Source: Wuchereria bancrofti
Lineage: Eukaryota; Nematoda; Chromadorea; Rhabditida; Onchocercidae
Direction of reading: 5' to 3'
NCBI GenBank assembly: GCA_005281725.1
Contig: SSBO01000012.1
Location: forward strand, 6,699,177-6,763,176
DNA length: 64,000 nt
Shown: in pieces, positions 24,924 through 35,829 of the stretch
Position numbering within the stretch: position 1 is the first letter of the stretch
How the letters are laid out: every line of letters begins with the position of its first letter
The notes under the pieces: model-generated
What the model was told of the DNA's origin: nothing
What the model saw: the letters and a program-made list of their open reading frames with translations, nothing else
Database searches by the model: none
Position numbers and translations under genes: made by a program

Positions 24924-25644
24924 TGTTGTGGAACTTGGGGCTTCTGACTCTTGTAGCTTAGAGTTGAATTGAATTTTAGCATGTTCATGTGCCTTCCTTA
25001 TTTGTTATTGTAGTTGGTATAGACGAATGCGTTGATTGAAGGGTCTATTATAACGATTTTATTCGTTAACAACCACAATATATAGGTATTAATCTGTAGC
25101 AATAATACATTAATAATTTCGTAGAGTATCAACGAATAAGATGAAGAAGATGAATAAGTTGATGAGGAACTTAGAGAAATTAAATGAACTATGAATGAGG
25201 AAAAGCAGCCGAACCATACCTTGCTAGTAAAAAAAGTGATTGAGAAAAAGGATTTTTAAATCTTATATGGTGGGCAAACTGATTTTCAACAACAGCATGA
25301 TTACATTGAGTAAAGAGCTATCAGATGATCTTTACTCTTTATTAATAAGAGATGGGTTTTAATATTATCAGTTCCTCCAATGACTATTAGATTAGAAAAC
25401 TTTTACAATATTACAAGCAAATTTGATTTGGAACAAAGGAGCAGTTTTTAACATATTAAACAATGCACATATCCTTTGTTATCAAATGAAAATATCTAAA
25501 CAAGCAGATAAGCTCAACTACAATGGGAAGATGAGTGTTAAAATAATGATTGCTTGTTGATGTATAATTTGAAACACTTTTACATTTCTAATGTTTTTTG
25601 TAAGTTATTTGGAGGTTCGCGAAATTATTTCGAGTTTCGCGACA
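24924..25644 (-). mobile_element. LTR, family Y, minus orientation
   Basis: 721 bp. On the minus strand it starts TGTCGCGAAACTCGAAATAA and ends AAGTTCCACAACA, a TG...CA pair. A primer-binding-site-like TGGTGCCCAAACTGAGG lies seven bases beyond the end. The polypurine-like TTCAGTCGGGAG precedes its start. It therefore serves at once as 5' LTR of element A and 3' LTR of element B. It matches the plus-strand copies at 6550, 31450 and 34660. Confidence 0.85.
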
Positions 25645-25741
25645 CTCCCGACTGAAGGAGCTGGATGCTTTAAGGATAGTTGGGTATCTTTGTTTGATTG
25701 CGTCGGTTTATATCATTTCTAAATCGTCGAGCGACGGGTTC

Positions 25742-26164
25742 TTATTCACCGACACTTTGATTTGATTTGTCGAACACTGTTGGTTGAGAATCCGAATTTT
25801 CCTCATCTTTGATTTCCAGTGAGTACAGCATATTCATCGGTCTGTTGAGAATTTTTCCTTGTGGTAATTCTATTGAGACACTTCTTACTTCTCCATCCTT
25901 TCCTCTTTTAATTTCTTTTATCCTGGCTAATTTCCACATGCCACGGGGCATTTCTAGTTCATTTACTAACACAATCTTTCCCTCATGGGGAGCTCTTACT
26001 ACATCTCTCGGAGAAGAATGTTCTCTTTGTGTCCTTTCTTTAAGACTATTCAAATATTCGTCTTTCCATATTCCCCAGAAGGCATCGAGGGCCTTTAATC
26101 TATTTGACCAATACTGAATGAGTTTTTCTTGAGAGTTCAATTTATGAGGGATAAACTCATCCAA
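25742..26164 (-). pseudogene. Integrase C-terminal domain of element B
   Basis: 140 open codons resembling the conserved C-terminal domain of Bel-Pao integrases: YWSNRLKALDAFW, TQREHSSPRDVVRAPHEG, RGMWKLARIKEIKRGKDGEV and PQGKILNRPMNMLYSLEI. Element A has a close, shorter counterpart at 20243-20566. It is separated from the integrase core upstream (26178-26903) by a stop. Confidence 0.8.
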
Positions 26165-26177
26165 TTCATCCTCCTTA

Positions 26178-26903
26178 TTAATAGGCAGTTAGAGGTGCGT
26201 TCGACAGTATGAAATCAATTGGACGTAATATGATACAATCGTCAAAATTTACGTAGGTTAGCGGTGAAGTATTCAAAATACCTTCCACTTCCACTATTAG
26301 AGTAATCAGTTCTCGTTTCCATAATAACTTCCTGTCAATGGCCCTTTTCATTGCCTTTTTTGTTAAACCAATGAATCGCTCATATACTCCTCCATTCCAA
26401 GGCGCTTTTGGTATTATATTTTTCCAGATCATTTTCTTTTCCGCTAGGAATTCATTTAATTGTTGCTTCATAATGATTTTAAAAACCAACTGGAATTGAC
26501 CAGCGTTGTCACTCAAGATTAATTCTGGATAGCTCTCTCGTCTTGCTGTAAATCTTTTCAAAACATGTAAAAAGCTTTCGGCTGAAAGGGTTTCTACCAT
26601 TTCTAGATGTACAGCTCTTGTTATAAAACATGTGAACAGTGTTACCCATCTTTTTGTTAACCCATTTCCACTCCTGATATTGAGAGGACCTAAATAATCT
26701 AGTCCTACTCGTGCAAAGGGTCTTGATCGTGTGGTCCGAGATGCTGGAAGATCGGCCATGGTTGGTAATTTAAATGGTTTAGTTGTCCAGCGTCTGCACT
26801 TCATGCATTTATTCAAGATTCCTTTAGCTTCCGTCCTACCTTTCGGGATCCATATCGTCGATCTCAGATTTGAGAATTTGTGAGCAATTCCAGCATGATA
26901 CAA
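26178..26903 (-). pseudogene. Integrase core of element B
   Basis: 241 open codons. The zinc-binding start is visible as YHAGIAHKF and CMKCRR. The catalytic triad positions appear as D in GLDYLGPL, D in LILSDNAGQF and E in GGVYERFIGL, so all three acidic residues are retained. WIPKGR and PEL-type blocks are as in Bel-Pao integrases. The integrase inserts the element cDNA into host DNA. The 3' end of this frame is the source of, or shares a source with, the 129-bp patch in element A. Confidence 0.88.
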
Positions 26904-26990
26904 TTGCTCATGTCGTTGCTGAATAACGAGTTCATATGGAATTATGTCTTGGGAGATATATTGGGTGTAAGTGTCTCTCTTTTATCAGAG

Positions 26991-27064
26991 TTCACTACAC
27001 GGCTTTTATGATAATCTTATGATAATATTCACTACACGGCTTTTATGATAATTTTATGATAATC
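26991..27064. repeat. Two tandem 37-bp units within element B
   Basis: TTCACTACACGGCTTTTATG and the following 17 bases repeat once directly (26991-27027 and 27028-27064) with one or two differences. The unit itself contains smaller TTATGATAAT repeats. It lies in the damaged stretch between RNase H and the integrase core and contributes to the loss of frame. Confidence 0.8.
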
Positions 27065-27431
27065 TCCATAATTCATTATCATAAAATAAGTTCCATTTGG
27101 TTATTGCATCTTTTGTAACTCCTTCTGATTGTGCTTGTCTGAACAGTATAATTTCTGCCAACTCGTAATCCTGTGTTGTCAATATATTCTTTTCCTTCGT
27201 TGCCATCTTCAGCCAAGGAATTCCCTTTTTCGTTGTTAATCTTATAAATTTCAGGTATCCAAACGGTCGTTCTTATTAGTCTTAATCATTTGTTAAAACG
27301 ACTAGCATCTATGATTCTGAAATTTTTGTCTACGATAGTTGGCTCTGTGATGTGGGCTACAATTTCCACATCCGTTTCGTATTCCACATTGTAATTATAG
27401 TTCCATTGTGGCTATTTTGATTCATTTCCTG

Positions 27432-27889
27432 TTAACCACTTTCGTCCTTTCCACCAAGATCGTATTCTTTTAGTTTGTTCAGTGAGATTACCTTTGTAGC
27501 TATATCAACTGGGTTTTGTTCACTTGGGATATATCTAAAGTGGATTTTTGTCTTTCGTATTTCTCCTACTCGATTTTGTATGAACGTTGGTAATAAATGG
27601 GAACTATTGTGAACCCAATGTAACGCAGATTGAGAATCCGACCATAAAATTGTCCTCACGTCTTCGAGCTCCATTTGTTCTAACATTCTCACTCCAATGA
27701 GTATTGCAACCGAGGTATTGACATTCCTTTAATTGGTGCAATTCGAGATTTAGCGAACACTAAGAATATTTCCCTTTCTTGGTTTCGTATATATAAAGCT
27801 GCTGAATATGCAGCAGTTGATGCGTCGGTAAAGACATGAAATTGTAATTGCTTGGAACAGACTGTTGTGAATCTTGGTAGATCCTTCAC
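27432..27889 (-). pseudogene. RNase H region of element B
   Basis: Two adjoining minus-strand frames (27689-27889 and 27432-27692): FHVFTDASTAAYSAALY, FAKSRIAPIKGMSIPRLQ, then ILWSDSQSALHWV and the linker SEQNPVDIATK. These are typical Bel-Pao RNase H blocks with the acidic residues of TDAS and SDSQ retained. A frameshift separates the halves. Confidence 0.8.
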
Positions 27890-28206
27890 TTTCTTTGGTC
27901 ATTCGTGAGTATGTTTCATCTTCTTCACTTACAGTTTGATCCCATGAAAGGTTCTTATTCCATAAAATTTGAACCTTATCATTATGGGAACTATAAGTCC
28001 CAGTGGGTCATATTGTGAGGCTACGAATTGCAATATGGTTCTCTTTGTTAATTTCTTTCCAGCCCATGGTTTTAACGTTACTTGAATGATATCTTGTTTG
28101 TGATACTAATTAAGACCTAGAATTTTCTTAATTAGACTTACCTCCGCTTGATCTTGTATTTTTTATCTTGTTTTTCATTGACTTCCTGGTCGTTAGAGAG
28201 AAATTC

Positions 28207-29223
28207 TCATACCATTGAATATAATTTTAATTCCTTTATATTTAGAAAGAGCTTCATTGGTTCCTTTGGTTGATATTGGTTGATATTATATTGTTGTCGA
28301 CATAGAGATTTTTCCTTATCTCGAGCGCGATTTTGCTTTTGTGTTTCCAAATGATAATTGAGAGTAGCTGTCAACAAAAATGGAGATGATACAATTTCAA
28401 ATGGAACTCGTTGGAAACGGTAACAACTTACGTTTTCTTCGTTAACTAGACCTTGAATGTCCTTTAACCAAAGAAATCGAGGGCAGTTTCTATCCGTTGG
28501 ATGCAATTCTGTTTGCAAGAATGCCTTTTCTAGGTCTGCTATTATTACATTTTTCATTGTACGGAAGCGTAGCAAAACTCCAATTAAATCAGGAAGTATT
28601 ATCGGTCCCCGATATAAAACATCATTTAAACTTTTCATTCTTTTACAATGAGCCGATGCGTCATAAACTATCCTCAGATTTGTTGTAGTTTTATTCGGTG
28701 TTAATACTTCGTGGTGGGGTAGATAATGAATAATACCAACTTCATTCATTTCCGGTGACACCTTCTCAATTATATTGGAATTGAGTTGTTCTTCAGTGGT
28801 TTGATTGTATCGACTTGATAATTGAGGTTCCATTTGAAGCCTTCTAATTAATGACTTTAATCTTCCAAAGCAAAGTCCGAAATTATCGCTTAGTTTGTTC
28901 TTTGAGTCTTTCCAAGGCCAATAGACTTGATATCTTTCCTTCCTGGTGATAGTTTGTTTAAATTGCTGTAATGCTTTTTCATCATTGTCAGCATTTGTTT
29001 TATCTTGAATGCCAGTTAATTCCAGTTTCCAAAAGTGATCTAAGTCTGGAATATTGATGGCATTGACTAGATAAGTATGGTCCACTGATATGGTTTTACT
29101 GTCGTGGACTTCATTTATATATCCACTTCCAGCTAGTATAGGTCCGACCTTTGAATGTAGCAATGAAAATCCGGATCTTCTCTGCTTTGTCAAACTGAAT
29201 AAACTTGAAGAAGTGATCCGCAC
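28207..29223 (-). pseudogene. Reverse transcriptase region of element B
   Basis: 338 open codons. The N-terminal part is the protease-RT spacer (HSKVGPILAGSGY). RT blocks follow: YLPHHEVLTPNK, LRIVYDASAH, LNDVLYRGPIILPDL, IADLEKAFLQTELHPTDR (first catalytic Asp), FLWLKDIQG, CYRFQRVPFEIVSSPFLL and TATLNYHLE. Past this point the frame is wrong and the block that should hold the YVDD-type motif reads as unrelated residues, so the enzyme is inactivated. Compare element A, where that motif reads YVDK. Confidence 0.85.
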
Positions 29224-29313
29224 CTATGAAAATGTCCCGCTGTTTCCATTGGTCTTTGAAATTGTTTAATTGATTTCGTTTGTTTATCATCAACAGTTCC
29301 TTTTTTGTTTAGA

Positions 29314-29763
29314 TTAACTACTTGTATTCATCAAGTAGTTGTTAACTGTTATTGCATCTAATCGGATTATTTCTTTACTTCCAACTTTTACTCCGATTTC
29401 GGTTTTAGTAGTGAGACACGTTTTTGGTGTCTTATTACTAAATGAAGCAATTTTTAGTTCCATTTCTTTGGTTCCTTGTAGATTCAATCGATAAGCCAAA
29501 TCCTCTGATATGAACGATAATTGAGAATCAATATCAAATAGAGTTAAAGCCTTTTGTTGAGTTTCTGGGCGGTTTGGATTGATTACATTTATTTCCCTAC
29601 ATAATAGTAAGGTTCGCTTCCTTTGAATTCCCTTTTCGGTAATAGAATTAGCGATTGTGACCGAATCCAATTTTTCTTTGTTGGAATCCATTATTTGCGT
29701 GAGTTCCTTGTAGTCGAGGAGACACAGTGCCGTATTGTGTGCACTTTTACAATGGAAACACAA
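29314..29763 (-). pseudogene. Zinc knuckle and protease region of element B
   Basis: CFHCKSAHNTALC is a retroviral-type zinc knuckle (C-X2-C-X4-H-X4-C pattern). LTLFDIDSQLSFI occupies the position of the aspartic protease active site, with DID where DTG/DSG is usual. ASFSNKTPKTCLTTKTEI resembles the matching stretch in element A and in the plus-strand remnant near 34520. Confidence 0.75.
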
Positions 29764-30116
29764 AAGCTTCCCTTTTTACTTGTCGCATGTCCTGTTCGTA
29801 AACATTTCAAAGATGCAGTGATTTCCCTCAAACGTTCCATCTGGAGTTTGAGCGTGAGATAAATGTTACATTCATTATTCCAGTGGTCCTTATTGCAAAA
29901 TACGCATGGCCTTCTCCTTTTTCCATTTATGGGAGTTTCTTCTGGAATCCTTTTAATTTGATTGTATTATCCCCCTTTGATGAATTGATTGTGGCTAAGG
30001 CTGAAGTTTCATCTTTAACATTATATTTGCTTGCTTTCTTTTCCCTTGTGTCCGCTTGATTTCTAGCAACTTCTTCATTTCTTAGTACTAGTCTTGTCAA
30101 GTACTGTCGGATACTT

Positions 30117-30985
30117 CTAACTGACCAACTCGTCGACTCCTCGTTGGTATAATTTATCAACTATCCACGCTGGTAATGTATTCTCAATTGAAATTTCGAT
30201 ACTTGGATGCTCTAAATTTTCACCTATAACTTCCAGTTGTCGAAGTATCCTCTCCATGGCTTCGATGGTTGCTTTCCAATTACGGTCATTTCTTTTGATG
30301 GAATTCAGTTCATCGTAAAATGATTTCCTTATAATGAAAGGTTTACCATACTTCTCCATTAGTGAACCTATTATGACATCGTAGTTTTCTGGCGCTATAT
30401 CATAGCCTCTTACAGCTAACAATGCATCCCCTTTAAGACAAGATATCAAGTAGTTCAACTTCTGAATGTCTGGAATGTTTTGCTCATGAACTGCTGCCTT
30501 GAAACTACACCAAAATTGCCTCCACAATTTTGGATCCCCACTAAATGTCATTAGTGATAATTGTGGGAGTTTTATCTCCGCTTGATTTATGACAATCATA
30601 CTATTTTTTGAAAATGATTCTCTGGTATCTTCTTGATTTAAATGTTGAAGTACCAAGCAATATTCATCACTTTATATTTTAAGGGTAATAATAGTTTCTC
30701 TTGTTCTAGTAACCAAGCTTAAAATACCTTGTGGATCATCAACCATATTGCATATTTCGCTTCTTCTTCTTTTCTCTTTGTCGCGATTGTCAAGCTCTGA
30801 ATGATATCCAACCATTTTTGATTGGCTGTTTTGAGCAACCCAGCATAATATTCTAGATGTGCGGTTCTTTTTGACGATCTGAGATTTGATTTTGTATTGT
30901 TGCTTGAGCTCCTCCCGCGGAATTGTTTGACTCGGAAGGGTTAGATCGAGTTCGCTAACTTCGCTAAGTTTTCGGATTTTTGATT
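30117..30985 (-). pseudogene. Gag region of element B
   Basis: Minus-strand frame 30117-30656 carries the conserved Bel-Pao gag block: LPQLSLMTFSGDPKLWRQFW, FKAAVHEQNIPDIQKLNYL, CLKGDALLAVRGYDI and ENYDVIIGSLMEKYGKP. The N-terminal portion continues in another frame to about 30985 (KLSEVSELDLTLPS). The plus-strand remnant at 33387 and element A at 24440 are homologous. Confidence 0.8.
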
Positions 30986-31043
30986 TTAGTATTTCAGTCC
31001 CTTTGTTATACTTCCAGACATTTCTCAGCTCGTAGTACCAGTT

Positions 31044-32330
31044 TGTAGTGAAAAAAAAATATTTGGGAGAGGTTTGTTGATCTCGGGGAGATTTGTTTTC
31101 TATATAAAAATGTGGGGCAACACAGAAGTATGATATTTCCTTTATTAACAGAAGCAACAGTATATAAAATTTATGAAAATTGAGGTACAAGTCAAGGAGA
31201 TCCTTTTTTGGTTAGCTACAACTGTTTTAGCACAATATAGTATAACAAGGAAAGGGGGATGGGGGGTAATTTGACATTTAAATATCAAATAGGAAGCAAT
31301 GTATAAAGGATTTACGGTAGAAACATAAGATTAAAAACAATGAGTTTGAACTATAGACATTATTGGAAACAATATATGAAGGGTCTACAGTAAAGACATG
31401 AGACTGGGAACAAAGAGGTATAAATATTATGGGAAACAATATGTAAAGGTGTCGAAATAAGCTCCCGAACCTCCAAATAACTTACAAAATATATCAAATA
31501 AAATTGTATTAATCTATAATACTAAAATTCGTTTTAATTGAACATTAGAAATGTAAAAGTGTTTCAAATTATACATCATGTAAGCAATCATTATTTCAAC
31601 ACTCATCTTCCCATTGTAGTTGAGCTTATCTGCTTGTCTAGACATCCCCATTTGATAACAAAGGGTATGTGTATTGTTTAATATGTTGAAAACTACTCCT
31701 TTGTTCCAAATCAAATTTGCTTGCAATGTCGAAATATTGTAAAGGTTTTTTAACCTGATAGTCATTCTTGGAGGAACTGACAATATTAAAACCTATCTCT
31801 TAGTAATAAAGAGTAAAGGTCATCTGATAGCTCCTTACTCAATAATCATGCTCTTGCTGCAGGTCAGTACCTACTATATAAGGATTTATCAGTTTTTTCC
31901 TTACCAGTAAGCTACAATTCGGTTGCTCTCCCTCACTCACAATACAGTTCATTTTCCCGTCAATTCGTTTACCCATTTTCTTCATTTCATTCGTAGATAC
32001 TCTACAAAATTATCATTATTGATAATTATTGACATCATTATTGATGTTATAGATTAATACCTACATATTATGCTTTCTAGCGAATAAAATCATTACAACA
32101 GACCTATCATTCGTCTATACCAACTACAATAACAAACAAGGAAGACTCTTGAGCATACGAAAATTCATTTCGACTCTAAGCCACAAGTTATATTCAGACT
32201 GGATACAGTATAAGCATGGTTAAAATAGAGTTTATCTATAAGCATTTTTGCGAAGGGTTCATCGAACATATTTCTTACCTTTATTTTACTTTCATTGATA
32301 TTATATTTAATATTTTAGAGTTTCGCGACA
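31044..32330 (-). mobile_element. LTR, family X, copy 2, split by a Y LTR
   Basis: On the minus strand it starts TGTCGCGAAACTCTAAAATA at 32330 and ends TTTTCACTACA at 31044, directly followed by a primer-binding-site-like TGGTACTACGAGCTGAG. Its two halves, 31044-31449 and about 32201-32330, join cleanly when aligned to X copy 1. The Y LTR between them is therefore a later insertion. Confidence 0.75.
31450..32200 (+). mobile_element. Solo Y LTR nested in LTR X
   Basis: Starts TGTCGAAATAAGCTCCCGAA on the plus strand and follows the Y family to about 32190, where the end is eroded (the terminal CCACAACA is not recognisable). X sequence resumes at GGATACAGTATAAGCATGG. No clear target-site duplication can be read, as expected for an old insertion. 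Its orientation is opposite to the X LTR it interrupts. Confidence 0.75.
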
Positions 32331-32935
32331 GACTGTGTCTCTATCGTTTGTTCAGGTGACGTTAAGAATTTTTACTAGCTTCCTCTATTCGGTCATGTTT
32401 GGCTATTACTTTATTGAAGTTTTTGTCGTTGGTTCCTTTGTTTCGTTCGCTGACAATGTAATACTGTCTACTTATAAGTTTTTTTCTGATTTGGTTTCCC
32501 ATAGTTTCTACACGGTGATTGAGTGTAGCCGGTAGTAAAAATGGTGACGATATCATTCCAAAAAAGAACTCTCTTAAACCGATAATTTTTCGGGTTCTCT
32601 TTGGTCACTACATATGTAATATTTTTTCACCAGAGGAATCCGGTGCGTTCCTGTCGTAAGGATGCAGTTCCAGTTGCAAAAACGCCTTCTCTACGCAGGC
32701 TATAACTAGATTTTTTATCATTCGAAAGTATAGAGTATTCCTAATAAATCCGGAAACATTATCGGTCCACGATATAAAACTTCACTCAAACTTTTCGTTT
32801 TTTAAGATGGGCAGAAGCATCGTGGACTATTTTAAGTTTTATTATGGGTTTATAAGGAGATATAACCTCATGATGAGATAAATAGTGAATTATGTCTTCT
32901 CAATCCGCGTCTGAATAAACTTGCAGCTGTTCTTT
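32331..32935 (-). pseudogene. BEL/Pao reverse transcriptase fragment
   Basis: Minus-strand remains of the RT blocks in several frames: HHEVISPYK, KIVHDASAHL, VEKAFLQLELHPYDR and SSPFLLPATLNHRVE. This covers only the middle of RT and is bounded on one side by LTR X and on the other by LTR Z, so it is a piece of another, older minus-strand element. Confidence 0.7.
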
Positions 32936-32939
32936 GATT

Positions 32940-33386
32940 GTTTCAGTCTATAAGATAGCAGTCTATAAGTTAAAGACTACTGAATGACCCTAACATCACC
33001 GATTGTTTCATTTAAACTTGTGTCATGAATCACCATGAAACACTTCCAATTTGCAATTATCTTGTGTGCATTGATGATATGCTGTAAAAATGTCATTATG
33101 TCTAATAATTTATCCATTCATCTAAAGGTCTCCTGTTGGAAATCAAAGTCGACTATGTAAAAAGAAACCCACTGTTTGGATCAGTCTTTAGCGACAACAG
33201 CCTTTACTCGATTCGTCTCAGCACTCCCGCTTCACCGGTACTATAAACTGTCAGTGATATTATTTGATACTATTTAATAGTCCTCATAACGTCAAGCAAT
33301 AAAGTTTTTATTCGAGTATTCGTTTCGATCACCCAATCAACTGCAGCAAGTACATCATTAGCCAAACAATTTCCCAACTGCCACTA
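32940..33386 (+). mobile_element. LTR, family Z, 5'-truncated, plus orientation
   Basis: Inverted match to 17290-17385 starts at 32941 (TTTCAGTCTATAAGATAG). The first ~65 bases of the family as seen at 17419 are missing. It leads directly into a plus-strand gag start at 33387. The 3' border of the LTR is not certain. Confidence 0.55.
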
Positions 33387-34640
33387 TGATCAACAACGCG
33401 CAACCGACAAGGGGAAAATTGAAGGAACTTCTGGATAATGTTAGAGAAATGAAACTGAAGCAACTGTATCAACAGAAGAATATGTTATAAAAAAGAGAAT
33501 GTCGAGGAAAGAATCAGTCGCCTCAAACAATTACCTCAATTACCACTACCGATATACAGTGGTGACCTGAGATTATGGAGAAATTTTTGGAGCAATTTTG
33601 ATGCTGCAGTACATTTCCAAAGAATACCAGATATTAAAAAATTAAATTATCTATTGTCCTGACTAAAAAGAAATGTCTTACAAGCGATAAGAGGCTATGA
33701 TATTGTTCCGGAAAATTTCTTATAACATCATAGAAAACTATGACGTTATAAGAAAATTTTGAAAGAGAAATCTGAGAACAAAAGGAGGAACAAGAATTAT
33801 GGTCGGTTAATAAACTCCGGCACTTCCTAGGAAAACTGGTCGCAAGAAACGAAGTGACTTTTTTGTTTAGCAGAAAAAATCAAACCTTTAGCAATAAGAA
33901 ATCCAGAATCCAATTCAGACATAGATCGACGATTCTAGGAGATAAAGGAAAAGAACTTCGGCTTTATTTGCAACAAAAGCGCAGAGATAAAGTGGCGACA
34001 AAGTTCCGGAAGAAATCAAAAAAGAAGGTCCAAACCAGCATTTAGTTAAGAGAAGACCTTCCTTGTTCAGAGAAGAAATGCAGCAATGCCCATTGGGATG
34101 AGAGTATCAAATTTATCCTATTTATTCCACCGCCAAGCAGCGGATAGAGCATCTAAGAAAAATCGAAGGATGCCTAAATTGTCTTGAAAGAGGCAGTATA
34201 GCAAAGGATTGCAGAAAACCAAGGAACTGCAAAGGACAACATAACACTATGTATTATCCACTCCAAGAACGTTAAACCAGAAAACTTAAAGGAAAAAAGT
34301 GGAAATAGTAACAAATAGCACAGTAATTGATCAAAAGTGACCAGAAGGTAAAAGAATTTTGCTTCTGTGTAAAGAAATCAGCATTATAAATCCAGAAATT
34401 CCAAAAATTGAAACTGAAACATTCGTACTGTTCTATATAGGATAACAGTTATCATTCATCTCAATGAACTAATCAACTAAAACATCAAAGAACAGGAAGT
34501 AAGAATTGAATATTGCCTCATTTAGTAGCACGAAACCTAAAAAGTGCTATACGACGAATGCAGAGGTCGATGTAAAAATTGGAAATAAGGAACAACCTAA
34601 AGCAATCCCATTGTAAAAACAGCTGAATTTTAAAAAGCGA
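33387..34640 (+). pseudogene. Plus-strand BEL/Pao gag-protease remnant (element C)
   Basis: Begins at an ATG (33387) reading MINNAQPTRGKLKELLDNV. The gag block LPLPIYSGDLRLWRNFWSNF and DIKKLNYLLS lies at 33530-33660, homologous to element B gag. A zinc-knuckle-like stretch follows near 34170-34210 and a protease-end stretch (ASFSSTKPKKCYTTN) near 34520. Many stops and shifts. It breaks off at about 34650, where Y LTR sequence begins, so pol is absent. Confidence 0.75.
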
Positions 34641-34659
34641 GACATTTGTCAGAAAAAAT

Positions 34660-35293
34660 CGAGGATTAAAGATTATTTTAATTGAATATTCTTTAAACAA
34701 ATATAAAATTGTTTCAAATTGCATTTCATGTAAGCAATCATTTATCCAAACTCATCTTCCCGTTGTAGCTGAGTTTACCTGCTTGTTTAGAATTTTTCAA
34801 CTGTTAACAAAGGGCATGTGCATTGTTTAATATGTTGAAATTTACATCTTTGTTCCAAGCCAAATTTGCTTGCAATGTCGAAATATTGCAAAGGTTTCCT
34901 AATCTAATAGTCATTCTTGCAGGAACTGACAATATTAAAACCCATCTCTTATTTTATAAGAGTAAAAATCATCTGATAGCTTTAGCACTTGTTGCAAATC
35001 AGTTTGCCCACGATATAAGGATTTAAATCCTTTGTTTTATTCAGTTTTTCGTACCAGCAAGTTACAAATCCGCTGATCTCTTACGCTTATTTAATTTGAT
35101 TCATTTAAATCTTTAGGTTTCCCCTCAGTTTATTTCTTCCTGTTCACCTCACTCAAGTTCTACGAAGTTATCAGTATATTGTTGCTTTAGATTAATACTT
35201 GCGTATAACGGTTGTTAGCGAATAAAGTCATCACAACAGACTCCTACTCAACACATTTGTTTATATTAACTTCAAATCAAACTAACTAACAAA
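34660..35293 (+). mobile_element. LTR, family Y, 5'-truncated, plus orientation
   Basis: Enters the Y family at about 34665 (TTTTAATTGAATATTC) without the first ~115 bases and continues to about 35293. Before 34713 it differs from the 6.5 kb copy and lacks its ~54-bp insertion; from 34713 on it is identical to it. Confidence 0.7.
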
Positions 35294-35829
35294 GATTTAC
35301 AATTTCTCGACAACATTCTCTTCAAAATATACACAAATTTATAGATTAACTAGTTTGAGTGTGGTTGGTTTTCACACAGTAAGAACCGACTGAACAGCAG
35401 ATAGTTGAGTGAGAATTATAAATGATTTACAAAATACTTGAAAGGATAGCAGCTGTAGAAGAGTTCAAAATATGGGTATATTTCTTGACTCTTCAGATCA
35501 ATTTGACTCCTGAGATGGATTTATGTTGGGAAGTCTTTGGTGGATCTTGAAAACTGTTGGATTTTCCAGCGGAAATCTGACCAGTTGCTAGACGACACAT
35601 GTTGTTTGATCTTAAAGAACAGAAACATTTGGGGTGTTGGTATTGCACGTCCCTCGAATTAGAGAAAATTTATGCGGTGCAAAACACTTTTTGTTGTTTT
35701 CGGTTCAGTCATTTTTCACGCATCATGCATTGGGTACATTTCAACCACAGTGCATCAGCAGAGAATAATGTACCTATGTATTTTACAATATTTTAAAATT
35801 TGGCGCCATCAAAGGCGAAAATCACTGCT
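34713..35829. repeat. Segmental duplication, copy 2, part 1
   Basis: Identical to 6730-7846 in the stretches compared, same orientation. It ends at a 1-bp overlap (T at 35829) with the inverted segment that follows. Confidence 0.9.

Larger units (their letters stand above)
25645..31043 (-). mobile_element. BEL/Pao element B, internal region
   Basis: The best-preserved element in the window: about 5.4 kb on the minus strand with gag, protease, reverse transcriptase, RNase H and integrase in the order expected of Bel-Pao. It is flanked by the X LTR (31044-32330) at its 5' side and the Y LTR (24924-25644) at its 3' side, so the two LTRs are not a matched pair. Stops and frameshifts interrupt it between domains, so it is not autonomous as assembled. 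Confidence 0.85.
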
